DNA of 64,000 bases, taken from contig JAVIAB010000160.1 in the NCBI GenBank assembly GCA_032433765.1, forward strand, positions 32,577,852 to 32,641,851, written 5' to 3'. Positions 46,129 to 57,479 of this stretch are shown piece after piece. A program made the translations under genes and the position numbers. The notes beneath the pieces are model-generated. The model did not search any database. It saw only the letters and a program-made list of their open reading frames with translations, and had not been told where the DNA came from. How positions within the stretch are numbered: position 1 is the first letter of the stretch; every line of letters starts with the position of its first letter. This DNA is from Megaustenia siamemsis. Lineage: Eukaryota; Mollusca; Gastropoda; Stylommatophora; Ariophantidae.

Positions 46129-47418
46129 CCAGATTAAACTAGTCGGATGTGAGACTTCGTGTTATAAGCGCGCTTGATTCACGGACGTTTATTTTCATAG
46201 TACTGTTCAGTCTAGCGGTCTGTGTTGTAGTGGAATATTTTACGGTGTAAGTTGAATTTTTTTTCTGTTTTTCTCTTAGCTCATAACGATGTGATAGGTT
46301 ATCATTAAAGGAATTTCAGGTGTATTAATGGTGATGTGTATAAAGTACGTATGTTAAGCCTTGTCGCGTGTATTATTCCTTCGTTTTTCATATGTTTATC
46401 TTATTGGTTCTTTAAAAAGTAGATATTTCAAGTCTTTTTGTAATTGATATTCAATGTTATTAATGTGTTACACTGGCGGTAAGGTAAAAATACGAATGAA
46501 GGCGGAACGCTAGGCGAGGTAAAGAGAGAGAGAGAGAGGAAGAAAGGTGGAATGGTAGAAGAGAAGTCTAGTAGGGATTAGAAGAGAGAGAGAGCGAGAG
46601 AGAGAAGCGTATGAGAAAGAAGGGAGATGTTAGGTATAAATGGTGAGAATAATCAAGTGTTACAATAGGAGGGACGCTAAAAATATGAGGGAGGGCGGGG
46701 GAGCTAAAGGGAGAGGCGGAGGGTGGACTGATAGGTTAGAAGTCTAAGAGAGGATAGGGGAGAAAGAGAGAGAGAAGGAAGGCGCGATGATAGGGATAAA
46801 TGGAGAGAATGAGTAAGTGTTTCAATGGAGGGAAATCTAGGCTGGAATAGTAGAGAGAGAGAGAGAGAGAGAAACGGAGAGAGAGAGAGAGAGATAGCGA
46901 ACCACTAACACCGAGGAACATATTTACACTACCAGCTTAGACTAACCAGTAATCTCTAACAGTATCACCCATTATGACTCATCTATGACATAGAACTAAG
47001 CAGACACCCAACTACATAGCTATAAATAAATGTTATCCTTGTACTATATATTTACTTCGTGTACTGAATATTTTTTTTTTGTAATGTTATATTATATCCA
47101 CTGTATGTTATACACCTATTGAGATAATAAAAGAATAAAATATATCTTTTTCTTCTGTTTTATATTGATTGTTTTTCATTGATGTTGTATAATCTACTAA
47201 CCTAGCACTATCGAGCCAGTACACCAAGAGCTCCAAAGTCAGCATACACCAGACATAAACAGGTCACTTCCGGGGTCACCGGGACCAGAGGTTGACATCC
47301 GGACACGAAATATCACGATTAACTCCCCTTGTCTCTCGTGTACATTTCGCGCGCCTCCCTATATATCTTTGTTAGTTTAGCGCCTCAATAATGACCAGTT
47401 GGAACATTGTATACTACT
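46129..47418 (-). repeat. Palindrome right arm, outer unique part
   Basis: Mirror of 38837-40145. Differences include a single base near 47150 (left caaag, right equivalent aaaag) and absence of the 16-bp GC block. Ends gtatactact at 47418. Confidence 0.87.
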
Positions 47419-47424
47419 CTCGCT
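47419..47424. other. Right target-site duplication of the palindromic element (ctcgct)
   Basis: ctcgct directly follows gtatactact and equals 38831-38836. Confidence 0.72.
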
Positions 47425-47496
47425 TTTCGATTAGGACTCAATCAGATTAGGATTCCAGACTCTCACATGAAGTCAGATGTCTGTTTAAGAGATATA

Positions 47497-47735
47497 CACA
47501 CAAAGATATGAAATGTGACTAACATAGACATACACACAAAGATATGAAATGTGACTAACATAGACATACACACAAAGATATGAAATGTGACTAACATAGA
47601 CATACACACATAGATATGAAATGTGACTAACATAGACATGCACACAACGATATGAGCTGTGACTAACATAGACATGCACGCACAAGGATATGAGATGTGA
47701 CAAACACAGACATGCCCACACAAATATATGAGATA
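47497..47735. repeat. 36-bp minisatellite, about 6 copies
   Basis: Unit acacaaagatatgaaatgtg plus actaacatagacatac, decaying to the right. Confidence 0.94.
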
Positions 47736-47749
47736 TCACTACATCAGGC

Positions 47750-49830
47750 GTATCCATGAAAAATGGCTGGGGGTAAAATTCATAAAAGTGATTTTTTTTT
47801 AAATTCAAAATCTTGCAACGAGGATGTCTAATATGAAATTTTGGGAAAACCTAGAGGTTACATTTTTTTAAACATTTTCATAGGCGTATCCCAAAAAAAA
47901 TGGTCAGGGGATAACATATATAAACGTGATTTTCAAGTAATTTTTTTCTATGGGGACGCCTAAAATAAAGTTTGAGGTAAGCCTAGAGGTTACATTTTAT
48001 TTTTTTAAACAGTTTCATAGGCGTATCCCTGAAAAATGGTCAGGGGTAAAATTCATAAAAGTGATTTCTACGTACATTTTTGCTACGGGGATGCCTAAAT
48101 TAAATTTTGAGGTAAGCCTAGAGGTTAAATTATATTTAAAAAAAACAGTTTCATAGGCGTATACCTAAAAAAATGGTCAGGGGTAAAATTAATAAAAGTG
48201 ATTTTTAAAATTCAAAATCTTGCAATGAGGATGTCTAATATGAAGTTTGAAATAGGCCTAGAGTGTAAATTTACTATTTTTAGTGTTTTCATAGTCGTAT
48301 CCATAACAAATGGTTGAGGGTAAAAATCATAAAAGTGATTTTTATTCAAAATCTTGATACGGTGATGTCTAATATGAAGTTTTGGGAAAGCCTAGAGGTT
48401 AAATTTTTTTTTTTAAAGTTCATAGGCGTCTCCTTTAAAAATGATCAAGGTTTAAAAATTCATAAAAGTGATTTTAAGTAAATTTTTTCTAGGATGATGT
48501 CTAATATGAAATTTGAGGTAAGCCTAGAGGTTAAATTAATTTTTGGTTTTACAGTTTCATAGTGGTATCCCTCAAAAATGGTCAGGGTGTTAAATTCATA
48601 AAAGTGATTTAAAGTAATTTTTTGTTACGGTGATGTCTAAAATAAAGTTTGAGGTAAGCCTAGGGGTTACATTTTATTTTTTTAATAGTTTCATAGGCGC
48701 ATCCCACAAAAATGGTCAGGGGCAATATTCATAAAAGTGATTTTTAAGTACATTTTTTTTCTACAGGGATGCTTAAAATAAAGTTTGAGGTAAGCCTTGT
48801 GATTAACTTTTATTTTTTTTACAGCTTAATATGCGTATCCACCAAAAATAGTGAGGGGGTAAAATTAATAAAAGTTATTTTTAGGTAAATTTTTCTACGG
48901 GGATGCCTAAAATAAAGTTTGAGGTAAGCCTAAATGTTAAATTTTATTTTTTAACAGTTTCATAGGCGTATCACTCAAAAATGGTCATTGGTAAAATACA
49001 TAAAAGTGACTTTTAAGTACATTTTTTCTACAGGGATGCTTAAAATAAAGTTTGAGGTAAGCCTAATGGTTAAATTTTATCTTTTAACAGTTTCATAGGC
49101 GTATCCCTTAAAAAATGGCTGGGGGTAAAATTCATAAAAGTGATTTTTTATTCAAAATCTTGCAATGAGCATGTCTAATATGAAGTTTGAAATAGGTCTA
49201 GAGTGTAAATTTACTATTTTTAGTGTTTTCATAGTCTTATCCATAACAAATGGTTGGGGGTAAAAATCATAAAAGTGATTTTTATTCAAAATCTTGCTAC
49301 GGGGATATCTAATATGAAGTTTTGGGAAAGCCTAGAGGATAAATCTATTTTTTTTTTTACAGTTTTATAGGCCTATCTTTAGAAAAAATGGCTGCAGGTA
49401 AAATTCATAAAAGTGATTCTTATTCAAAATCTTGCTACGGTGATGTCTAATATGAAGTTTTTGGAAAGCCTAGAAGTTTAATTTTATTTTATAACAGTTT
49501 CATAGGCGTATCCCTAAAAAATGATCAAGAGTTTAAAATTCATAAAAGTTATTTTTAAGTCAATTTTTGCTACGATGATGTCTAATATGAAGTTTTGGGA
49601 AAGCCTAGCGTGTAAATTTACTATTTTAAATGATTTTATAGTCGTATCCATCAAAAAATTGCTGGGGGTAAAATTCATGAAAGGGATTTTTTATTCAAAA
49701 TCTTTCCAGGAGGATGTCTAATGTGAAGTTTGGGGTAGGCCTAGAGTGTAAATTTACTATTTTTAGTTATTTCATAGGCGTAGCCATAAAAAATGGCTAT
49801 GGGTAAAACGATGTGTGATCGGTTGTGTGT
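47750..49830. repeat. Diverged 120-140 bp satellite related to the palindrome's 136-bp units
   Basis: About 16 units with ataaagtttgaggtaagcct, tttcataggcgtatcc, tggtcaggggtaaaattc and ataaaagtgattttt. These correspond in order and orientation to ataaagttttaggtaagcct, cgggcgtaaccctc-type, ggtaagggggtaa and aaaagtgatttttaag in the right arm. Units differ much more among themselves than do the units in the palindrome. Confidence 0.88.
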
Positions 49831-49859
49831 TTGTGTGTGGGTGTTTTTTTTACCTTTTT

Positions 49860-50260
49860 TTGTTTAACTATTATTACTATGGGTGTAGATTTTTAGGGTT
49901 CGAGATAAACTTTTTGATTATTAACCTAAATATGTGTGTTTTGGGGCTAATTTTTTTGCGATTTGGTCTAACTTTTTGAACCTTGAATATAACTTTCTGC
50001 TCGTTGTGTCTAACTATTATGACTATGTGAGTAGATTTTTAGGTTTTTGAGGTCGACGCTTTGAATATGAACCTAAATTTTTGTGTTCTGGGGGTAACAT
50101 TTTTGCGATTTGGCCGAACTTATTGGACCTTGAATATAACTTTCTGCTTGTTGTGTCTAACTATTATGACTATGGGAGCAGATTTTTAGACTTTTGAGGT
50201 CTATTTTTTGCTTATGAGCGGACTAACTTTTTGGACCTTGAATATAACTTTCTGACTGTG
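49860..50260. repeat. Diverged copies of the palindrome's 147-bp unit
   Basis: About three units with ccttgaatataactttctgc, tcgttgtgtctaactattat and gactatgtgagtagattttt plus gaggtcgac, in the same order relative to the preceding array as in the right arm. Confidence 0.88.
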
Positions 50261-50668
50261 CTCTAAGTACTGGATTATGGTTTGGGTATACTCACTCTCT
50301 TGTCAACTCAGATCGCAAGGTTGGAATGAGTTCAAAATTAGGGCCTACAGGCAGTTCTCGGATACACCAGAGATACACCTATCCGTTCAATGATGTACTT
50401 ACTTGACTTTCCGTGGATTAGAGTGCGACATAGATCTGTTCAGGTCCGGGCTTAGTTGAACGCAGAAAGGAACATAGTTAATCCCTTGCATTCAGGATTG
50501 GGTGTGACCAAGGGCAAGCGCCTCAATCGTGAAAAAATCCTTTATGGCTGAGTCGGAGGAGTCCACATGGAGAGTATGCAATGTGAATGACATTAGGCCC
50601 GGCTAGGATTGGACAGATGTAACAACAGAGAAAAAGAAGCTAACCAAATTAATAATTCATTTTTGCAG
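50261..50668. other. Unassigned sequence upstream of a possible exon
   Basis: No gene is recognised. gacattaggcccggctagga near 50590 has the look of an old repeat tail. Ends in acceptor catttttgcag at 50668. Confidence 0.4.
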
Positions 50669-50793
50669 GGATTGTCGCAATAGGAGCCTACAGAGCTACC
50701 GAGGTCGTAATAAGGGAATCCATCGAAAAAGTGTCCCCACCTCAGGATCTCATCGACTACACGGACGGTTTTGTATCACAACAGCTGCGATAA
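50669..50793 (+). CDS. Possible terminal exon of an unidentified gene, 40 codons
   Basis: A good acceptor (ttcatttttgcag) is followed by GG and an open frame IVAIGAYRATEVVIRESIEK then VSPPQDLIDYTDGFVSQQLR and TAA. Composition is unlike the repeats around it, and the phase is constrained by the acceptor. I do not recognise the family; it does not fit the C-terminus of SLC2 proteins. No partner exon is identified in the window. Confidence 0.4.
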
Positions 50794-50933
50794 CATGGCT
50801 GGTTACACAGAAAGTGAATCACGCAGCCTTGGTGACTAACACGAAAAGTATGTAACAGAAGATTGACAGAGAGTGTCTGCAGCAGGAGTAGATGTGACTA
50901 TTTAATAACTCTAGAGGTAGGGCGTTAACTTGA

Positions 50934-51443
50934 GTGTACTGTTCAGGGCATGCTGGTGTACTCGGTAATGAAATAGATGATAAGCTTGATGGTGTACTCG
51001 GTAATGAAACAGCCGACAAGCTTGCTGGTGTACTCGGTAATGAAACAGCTGACAAGCTTGATGGTGTACTCGGTAATGAAATAGCTGATAAGCTCGCTGG
51101 TGTACTCGGTAATGAAATAGCTGATAAGCTCGCTGGTGTACTCGGTAATGAAATAGCTGATAAGCTCACTGGTGTACTCAGTAATGAAATAGCCGATAAG
51201 CTCACTGGTGTACTCGGTAATGAAATAAACGATAAGCTCACTGGTGTACACGGTAATGAAATAGCCGATAAGCTCGCTGGCAGCTCTAATACTGAGTGTG
51301 ACCTTAATATAGGAAAAGAGGACATCGTCAAGTTTGTTTTTCACTCCTTACGAGAAGAGGAGGAGAATGAGTGGGACAATGATGTATATATTGAAAGACT
51401 AAGGAGAATGGGTGGGACAATGATGTATATATTGAAAGACTGA
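50934..51443 (+). pseudogene. LINE RNase H fragment containing an in-frame 36-bp expansion
   Basis: The frame begins CSGHAGVLGNEIDDKLDGVL and repeats VLGNEIADKLAG nine times before SSNTECDLNIGKEDIVKFVF. GHxGVxGNExADxLA is the C-terminal catalytic motif of RNase H in non-LTR retrotransposons, including its last Asp. The 12-residue core has been tandemly multiplied at DNA level (50945-51285) with the frame kept. The rest of the domain upstream is absent. Confidence 0.8.
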
Positions 51444-51449
51444 GGAGTA

Positions 51450-51885
51450 TGGCAAAATGTTATGTCTTCTCAACATTCCTATATGGTGCAGAAACATGGG
51501 TATTAGACAAGAAAACAGAACAGAGAATTTAAGCTTTTGAAATGTGGATATATAGAAGAATAGGTAGAATTGGATGGAAGGAAAAGAAAACAAACGGTGA
51601 TGTCTTAAAACAACTAAACATGAAAAAAGAACTACTAAACACAATTCAAACAAGACAAATGCGTTTTGGGGCAATGTTAAAAGACACAACAGTCTACTAA
51701 AAGTAATCCTGGAGGGGAAAATACAAGGTAAATGAGGCAGAGGCAGACCAATACTAACATGGACGTGTAACATCAAAAGATGGACAAACCAGCCTATGAT
51801 AACCTGCACCATCAAAGCAAGAGATATAGAATGGCGCTCTATGGTAGCCAACCTTCGATGCAGAGATGGCACTCGATGATGATGA
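51450..51885 (+). pseudogene. LINE 3' tail fragment
   Basis: The + strand reads AKCYVFSTFLYGAETWVLDK, WIYRRIGRIGWKEKKTNGDV and LKQLNMKKELLNTIQTRQMR, ending in ARDGTR-like CRDGTR and gatgatga repeats. Several stops. Confidence 0.75.
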
Positions 51886-52290
51886 AAATGTAAGAGTTAA
51901 GAGAGTTGAGATAGTTTATATTTCTAGCATTAAAAGTTGTCCAATTTAAAAAAACCTAGAATGATCAGAGAAACAGTTTAAAATAACCCCACCTAATTAT
52001 TATCTGTGGGGTGAGCTGAAAAAAAAAGTTTATCAAATATTCTGAAGACAGATAATAATTTGAAGACAGAAATCATTACCCTGAGCCAACATTATCTCCG
52101 GTCATTATCCAGAAGGTATTTGTAGACAAACACAGACATATCATGCGTTGTTAACATTCTACTGCCCATACCAGAACAGACTCCCTTAACAGAGGAATCT
52201 CGATTGTCAATACAAATACGTACAGAAATGAAAGGAATACTCGACAAGCAGGAATAGAATAGTCAACAGCGTAAAACAACCACTTTTAGT
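51886..52290. other. Unassigned AT-rich sequence, similar to LINE 3' tails downstream
   Basis: agagttgagatagtttatat, ttctagcat and agaaacagtttaaaat recur at 54290-54380 and 56465-56560, so it is likely the 3' end of a further tail copy. Confidence 0.55.
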
Positions 52291-54124
52291 TTCTTGGTTG
52301 AAGAATACACACGACCTATGGATTGGTGTGTACACCGATGGGTCATCACAGAATGCAATGAAGAATGGGGGAGCAGTTGTCTACATAAAGTACCCAAATA
52401 ACACAAGTGATATAAATACAAAAGCAACAGGGACATTATCGTAACAATTACGATGCAGAAATTCAAGCAATAAAGTTGGCAATAGAAAAACGGCTGAACA
52501 GCAATCTTATCCCACAACCTGTAGTGCTTTTTTAGACAGATGCAAGATAAGTACTCCAAGCACTGCAATCCAGAAAATTGCCACATCTGCAGACCTGAAA
52601 CACCACAGGATTGCCCGGCAATGGTCCCACATCACTGTGGAATACCAGGAAACGAGAGAACAGATCAGCTGGCAAATGAAGGTGAAACAGGCACACAATC
52701 AGATGCAGCGGTTACATCCATCATAAAAAAACAGATAATCAAATTAATCAGGAGACAACATGACCCAATTGGGGATACTTTCCATAATATGAATAGATGG
52801 GAACATGTTATCATTATACGCATTAGAACCGGGCACAATCGACAATCGACAGTCACCTGTATACAAAATTCAAGATCGGTACCTCAACTATATGTACATG
52901 TGGACAGGCGCCCCAGACAGCGGAACGCATATTTCAAAAATGCACTGAATATAGTAGACAGAGGGCAATCCACATATCCCATTGATACAATACCACAGAC
53001 AAAATTAGATGCATCACTGCAAGAATGACAAAAGACGGTAACATTTATACAGGAAACGACATTGCAGATATAGACAATACTTCAGGCGAACGAAAGATAG
53101 ATGTATAGATGGAGAAGGTTTTCGAAAATAGTGAGAGACAAGTCTCAGAATATCTTGAGGCCTGTGCTGGATATTTTGAACACATGCTGTAAACACAGCT
53201 TCATCGCGTGAACAGCTTCTTTACCTAATACAAGCCAGCCAATAGCAGTAGTATCTAGATGAATAACACAAATTTTATTTAAAATTTCACGTAATTTCAA
53301 AAATATGTTCACTGCACCGGATTTTATACAGCCTCGTTTTCTTATTTAAGACAGAAGTTGACTTTTCAGTGAGCAAAGGAAGATAACTTTCAATTTTTAA
53401 GAGAAATTATAGATAATTAATATTTGCAGCCACAAATTAAGGAAAGGTACATTTCTTTTAATTCGACACTTTAGAATATGTAAATTTTTAATAGAAATTT
53501 TCAAAGACATTGCACATTTGATGAGAAAATCATTTTCTGCAAAACAATATGCATATGAATAAAACTTTTGACAATTTACAATTACAATATATCGACGAAT
53601 AAAGAATTCTTAACTTTTATTTTAACAGGAGTTGCTTCCCTTATAATAAAGCAATATGGTTTTTAATTTCTAAAGCAAATAAGTTTATATTAACATTTTA
53701 TTCAACGGTAGAAAACGTTTTTGCATTTAAGTTTGATACGTTAGAACGAACCATGCCTGTAAATATTATGCAACATTTATATATATATTCTTCAAAGAAT
53801 TATTATATTTCTTAGCTAATAATCAACTGTATAAAGTTTCTAAACATTTGTATAGGTCACATGTCCAAAGAAGTTAATTTATAAAAATTAGCTGATGCTG
53901 TCTCATTACTTCACTGTAGAATCTAGAAGAGATAATGTTAGAGTGAGAGAGAGAGAGAGAGAGAGGTATACAAAAAACAATGAAACTACTATGCTGTTGA
54001 AATGTCAAAATTGTAGTAGAAAAAAGGGAGAGGAGATGAAGATACAATTGCACATAATTCATGTCACTGGAGAGGGAGAGTGGCAGTTTAAAAGTCTAAC
54101 ATTAAGAGAGAGAAAGAGCGATGC

Positions 54125-54199
<75 letters not shown>

Positions 54200-54660
54200 A
54201 AAATATAGATAGAAGAAAGAGAATGAGAGAGAGAGAGTTGGTTTAAATTTCTAGCAGTAATAGATATAGAGTAAATGTAGGAGAAGTTAAGAGAGTTGAG
54301 AGAGTTTATATTTCTAGCATGAAACGTTAACTTTTGAAAATCCTAGAATGAGCAGAGAGACAATTTGAAATACTCGCATGAAGAGAAAAGCAGTTTACAA
54401 TCTTAGTATGAAAAGAGATATAGTTGAAAAGTCTACTATTAAGACAGAAACAGTCAATAATGCTAATATAAAAATGAAAGCAGCTTAAAAACATGTTATG
54501 AAAATAGAGATAGACAATTACATCTCAAGCATTAGGATAGAGAGACAGTCATTCTTTTTTATTTTTTAATTGAGAATCAAGTTCTGAATAGTTTATCAAA
54601 CTTGTAGTAACATGTGTTATATAGAGTGTTTATAATGTCTCTGTGCGCTGACTCGATCAG
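52290..54660 (+). pseudogene. LINE RNase H domain plus 3' tail, unit 1 of a tandem pair
   Basis: RNase H traces: YTDGSSQNAMKNGGA-like text at 52330-52375 in shifted frames, then HHCGIPGNERTDQLANEGET (52631-52690) and ICRPETPQDCP. It is followed by NRWEHVIIIRIRTGHNRQST and, from 53190, an AT-rich tail with (GA)n at 53945-53965 and (TA)n at 54127-54192. Unit 2 at 54661-56680 repeats the same order. Confidence 0.82.
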
Positions 54661-56685
54661 TGTATAGAAAAGAAAGGGGGAGCAGGGGTCTACATAGAGT
54701 ACCCAAACAAATAAAACTAGGGATATGGACAAGATAGCAACAGGGAAATATAATCACAAATACGATGCAGAAATGCAAACAATAATGTTGGTAATAGAAA
54801 AACTGCTGAACAGTAATCTTAGCCCACAGCCTGTAGAGTTTTTGACAGATGCAAGATCAGTGCTCCAGGCACTGCAATTCCAGAAAGCTGCTACATCTGC
54901 AAACTTTATTGACTGAACTTTTCAAACATCACAGGATTGCCATGCACTGGATCCCATCTCACTATGAAATACCAGGAAACTTGAGAGCAGATCAGCTTCC
55001 AAAGAAAGCGCAACAGGCACACAACCAGATGCGCCGGTTACATACCATCAAAAGATACAGATAATCAAATCAATCAGAAGATCAAATGCTCCAAAAACAG
55101 GATGCAATTTCATTATATGAATAGATGGGAACAAGTTATCATTATAAGCATTAGAACAGGACACAATTGACTCCACAGTCACGTGTCTACAAAATTCAAG
55201 ATCGGTACCTCAACTACATGCACAAGTGGACAGGCGCCCAAACAGCGCAACGCATATTTCAAGAATGCACTGAATATAGTGGGCTGAGGAAAGTCCACTT
55301 ATAGCATTAATACAATACTACAGACAAGACTAGATGCACCACTGCAAGAATGACAAAAGACGGTGATATTTATACAGGAAACGACATTGCAGTTATAGAC
55401 AATACTTCAGACGAACGAAAGATAGATATATAGATTCAAAAGATTTTCGAAAATAGTAAGAGAAAAGTCTCAGAACGTCTTGGGGCCTGCAGTGGATATT
55501 TTGAACACATGCTGTGAACACAACTCCATCGTGTGAACAACTTCTTTACCTAATACAAGCCAGCCAAGAGCAGTAGTATGTAGATTAATAACAAAAATTT
55601 CTGTTACTTAAGGAAGATAACTTTTGATTTAAAAATAAATAATAAATAATTGATATTTGCAACTGCAAATTAAGGAAACATTTATTTAGTCTGATACACT
55701 AGAAGTTGTATCTTTTTATAGATTTTATCAGGAATATGCAGAGTTTATGTAAAAACTATTTTTCTGGAAAGTGATATGCATATGGCGAACATATTAGATA
55801 ATTTACAACATATCCATATAAAAATTTGTTAACCATTAATCTAACAGGAGTTGCTTCCCTTTTAATATAGCAAGATATCTTTTAATTTCTTAAGCAGATT
55901 ATATATTAACATTTTCATCAACAATTCAACGGTAGAACACTTATTTGCATTTAAGTTTGATATGTTAGAACGAACCGTGCCTGTAAATATTTATGCAACA
56001 TTTAAATATATATTCTTCAAAGAATTATTATTTTTTTTTAGCTGATAATTAACTGTTTAAAGTTTCTAAGCATTTTTATATATATCTCAGGTGCAAACGA
56101 ATTTAATTTACAAAAGTTAGCAGATATCGTCTCATCACTTCACTGTAGAGTCTATAAGAGATAATGTTAAAGAGAGAGAGAGAGAGGGGGGGGGGGGTAT
56201 CAATAGCACAAGGAAAATTCTGTGCAGTTGAAATTTCAAAATTCTAGTAGAAAAAGGGAGAGGAGTTGGAGATAGATAGTTGCACATAATTCATGTCACT
56301 GGAAGACGGAGAGTGGCAGTTTAAAATTCTAACAATGAGAGAGAGAGAGCGAAAAAGAGAGATTCAGTTATTTATAGCTAAAACTTTAAGATATAGATAG
56401 AAGGAAGAGAATGAGAGAGAGAGGCTGTTACTATTTCTAGCAGTAATAGAGAGAGATTAAAATGTATGAGTTAAGAGAGTTGAGAGAGTTTATATTTCTA
56501 GCTTCAAAAGTTAACCTTTTGAAAATCCTTGAATTACCAGAGAAACAATTTAAAATACTAATGAAGATAAAAGCAGTTTAAAATCTTAGTATGAAAAGAG
56601 ATACATTTAAAAGTCCTACTATTAAGAAAGAAGCAGATAATAATGCTAATATGAAAATGAAAGCAGCTTAAAATTCCGTTCACAT
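54661..56685 (+). pseudogene. LINE RNase H domain plus 3' tail, unit 2
   Basis: MDKIATGKYNHKYDAEMQTI then MLVIEKLL, VEFLTDARSVLQALQFQKAA (54725-54916), then HWIPSHYEIPGNLRADQL (from 54941, next frame) and RWEQVIIISIRTGHN. The tail from 55500 parallels 53190 onward (aacttctttacctaatacaa, gccagcca, gcagtagta), with (GA)n near 56170 and 56335. Confidence 0.85.
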
Positions 56686-57475
56686 TCACACATACGAGAC
56701 AAATTAATGCAATACACAAGGAAACTACCAGACGCCGACTGGGAAAAATTTTACGCAGAACTCACACTAGCTGACAAAACAGAGGCAGTACAAGAAGTGC
56801 AGAAGTACAAATCTCCGGCGCCTGACGGCCTCACAATATAATTCTTGCAACATTTCTTTCCTCTCTTAGACTCTCTTACTTCTCAGAATGTACACAGACT
56901 CATTCACAGCAAAAGCATTAACAAACACAAACCTTTCATGACAACACTCCTTCATAAAGGCCAACAGTGTAATGTACAAGAGAGAAACATTCACCAGCAC
57001 ACACACTTTATACGAGACATTATAAAGTACACTCATGACAAAGACAGCCAGTCTTCCATCCTATCTCTCGACCAAGAAAAAGTCTTCCAGAGAAGCTAAT
57101 TTCTACCCCCACAAAACACTACTGAACAACAACATATGAGGACGCTTCATACAGTGGATACACATCTTTTATTCTAGACCTCAAAGTAAAGTTATAGTGA
57201 ACCATTCATTCACAGAGATATTCAGGCTAACTAGATCGGTTCGACAGGGGTGTTCCCTCTCTCTTCTACTTTACGCGCTGACCATAGAACCGTTCCTTGA
57301 GAGTATCAGACGAGACAGTTCCATAAAGGGCACATTCATGTCAGGGAAAGGAGAGCAGAAATTGTTAGCGTATGCTGACGTCACTGTCTTCTTTCCATCA
57401 AACACTAGACCAATAGACAGCATCCTCAATACATTCACAGAATTTGGACAATTTTAAAACAAGAAAAAAGTGTTA
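56686..57475 (+). pseudogene. LINE RT N-terminal half, decayed
   Basis: The + strand reads RKLPDADWEKFYAELTLADK, YKSPAPDGLT, LLHKGQQCNVQERNIHQHTH and LTRSVRQGCSLSLLLYALTI, then LLAYADVTVF (the FADD box as YADV). The RVQGDPLSPLLF-type block is present as VRQGCSLSLLLY. Frame breaks near 56842 and 57100-57195. The family matches the piece at 38002-38223. Confidence 0.82.
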
Positions 57476-57479
57476 TGGC

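Larger units (their letters stand above)
38837..47418. mobile_element. 8.58-kb palindromic (foldback) element with 4.1-4.3 kb inverted arms
   Basis: The left arm 38837-43178 (4342 bp) is the reverse complement of the right arm 43274-47418 (4145 bp), with a 95-bp spacer. The ends read AGTAGTATAC...GTATACTACT and are flanked by a perfect 6-bp direct repeat. Long stretches are identical: the translations of 40497-40856 and 45457-45816, and of 41353-41826 and 44487-44960, match at every residue. Length differences are localised: 16 bp near the outer end (38903-38918), two 21-bp units, one 136-bp unit and a few A's. From the ends inwards each arm has a 1.2-kb unique part, (CT)n tracts, a 21-bp array, 147-bp units, then 136-bp units. 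No transposase, integrase or polymerase is seen. A 6-bp duplication and 5'-AG ends recall Polinton/Maverick elements. Confidence 0.9.

Noticed and set aside
38837..47418. Palindrome as a pure assembly artefact (mirrored read)
   Set aside because: Not excluded, but arm-specific unit differences, a unique spacer and matching flanking hexamers favour a real insertion.
38837..47418. Complete Polinton/Maverick
   Set aside because: No polymerase, integrase, ATPase, protease or capsid-like reading frame is present; only end structure and duplication length are similar.
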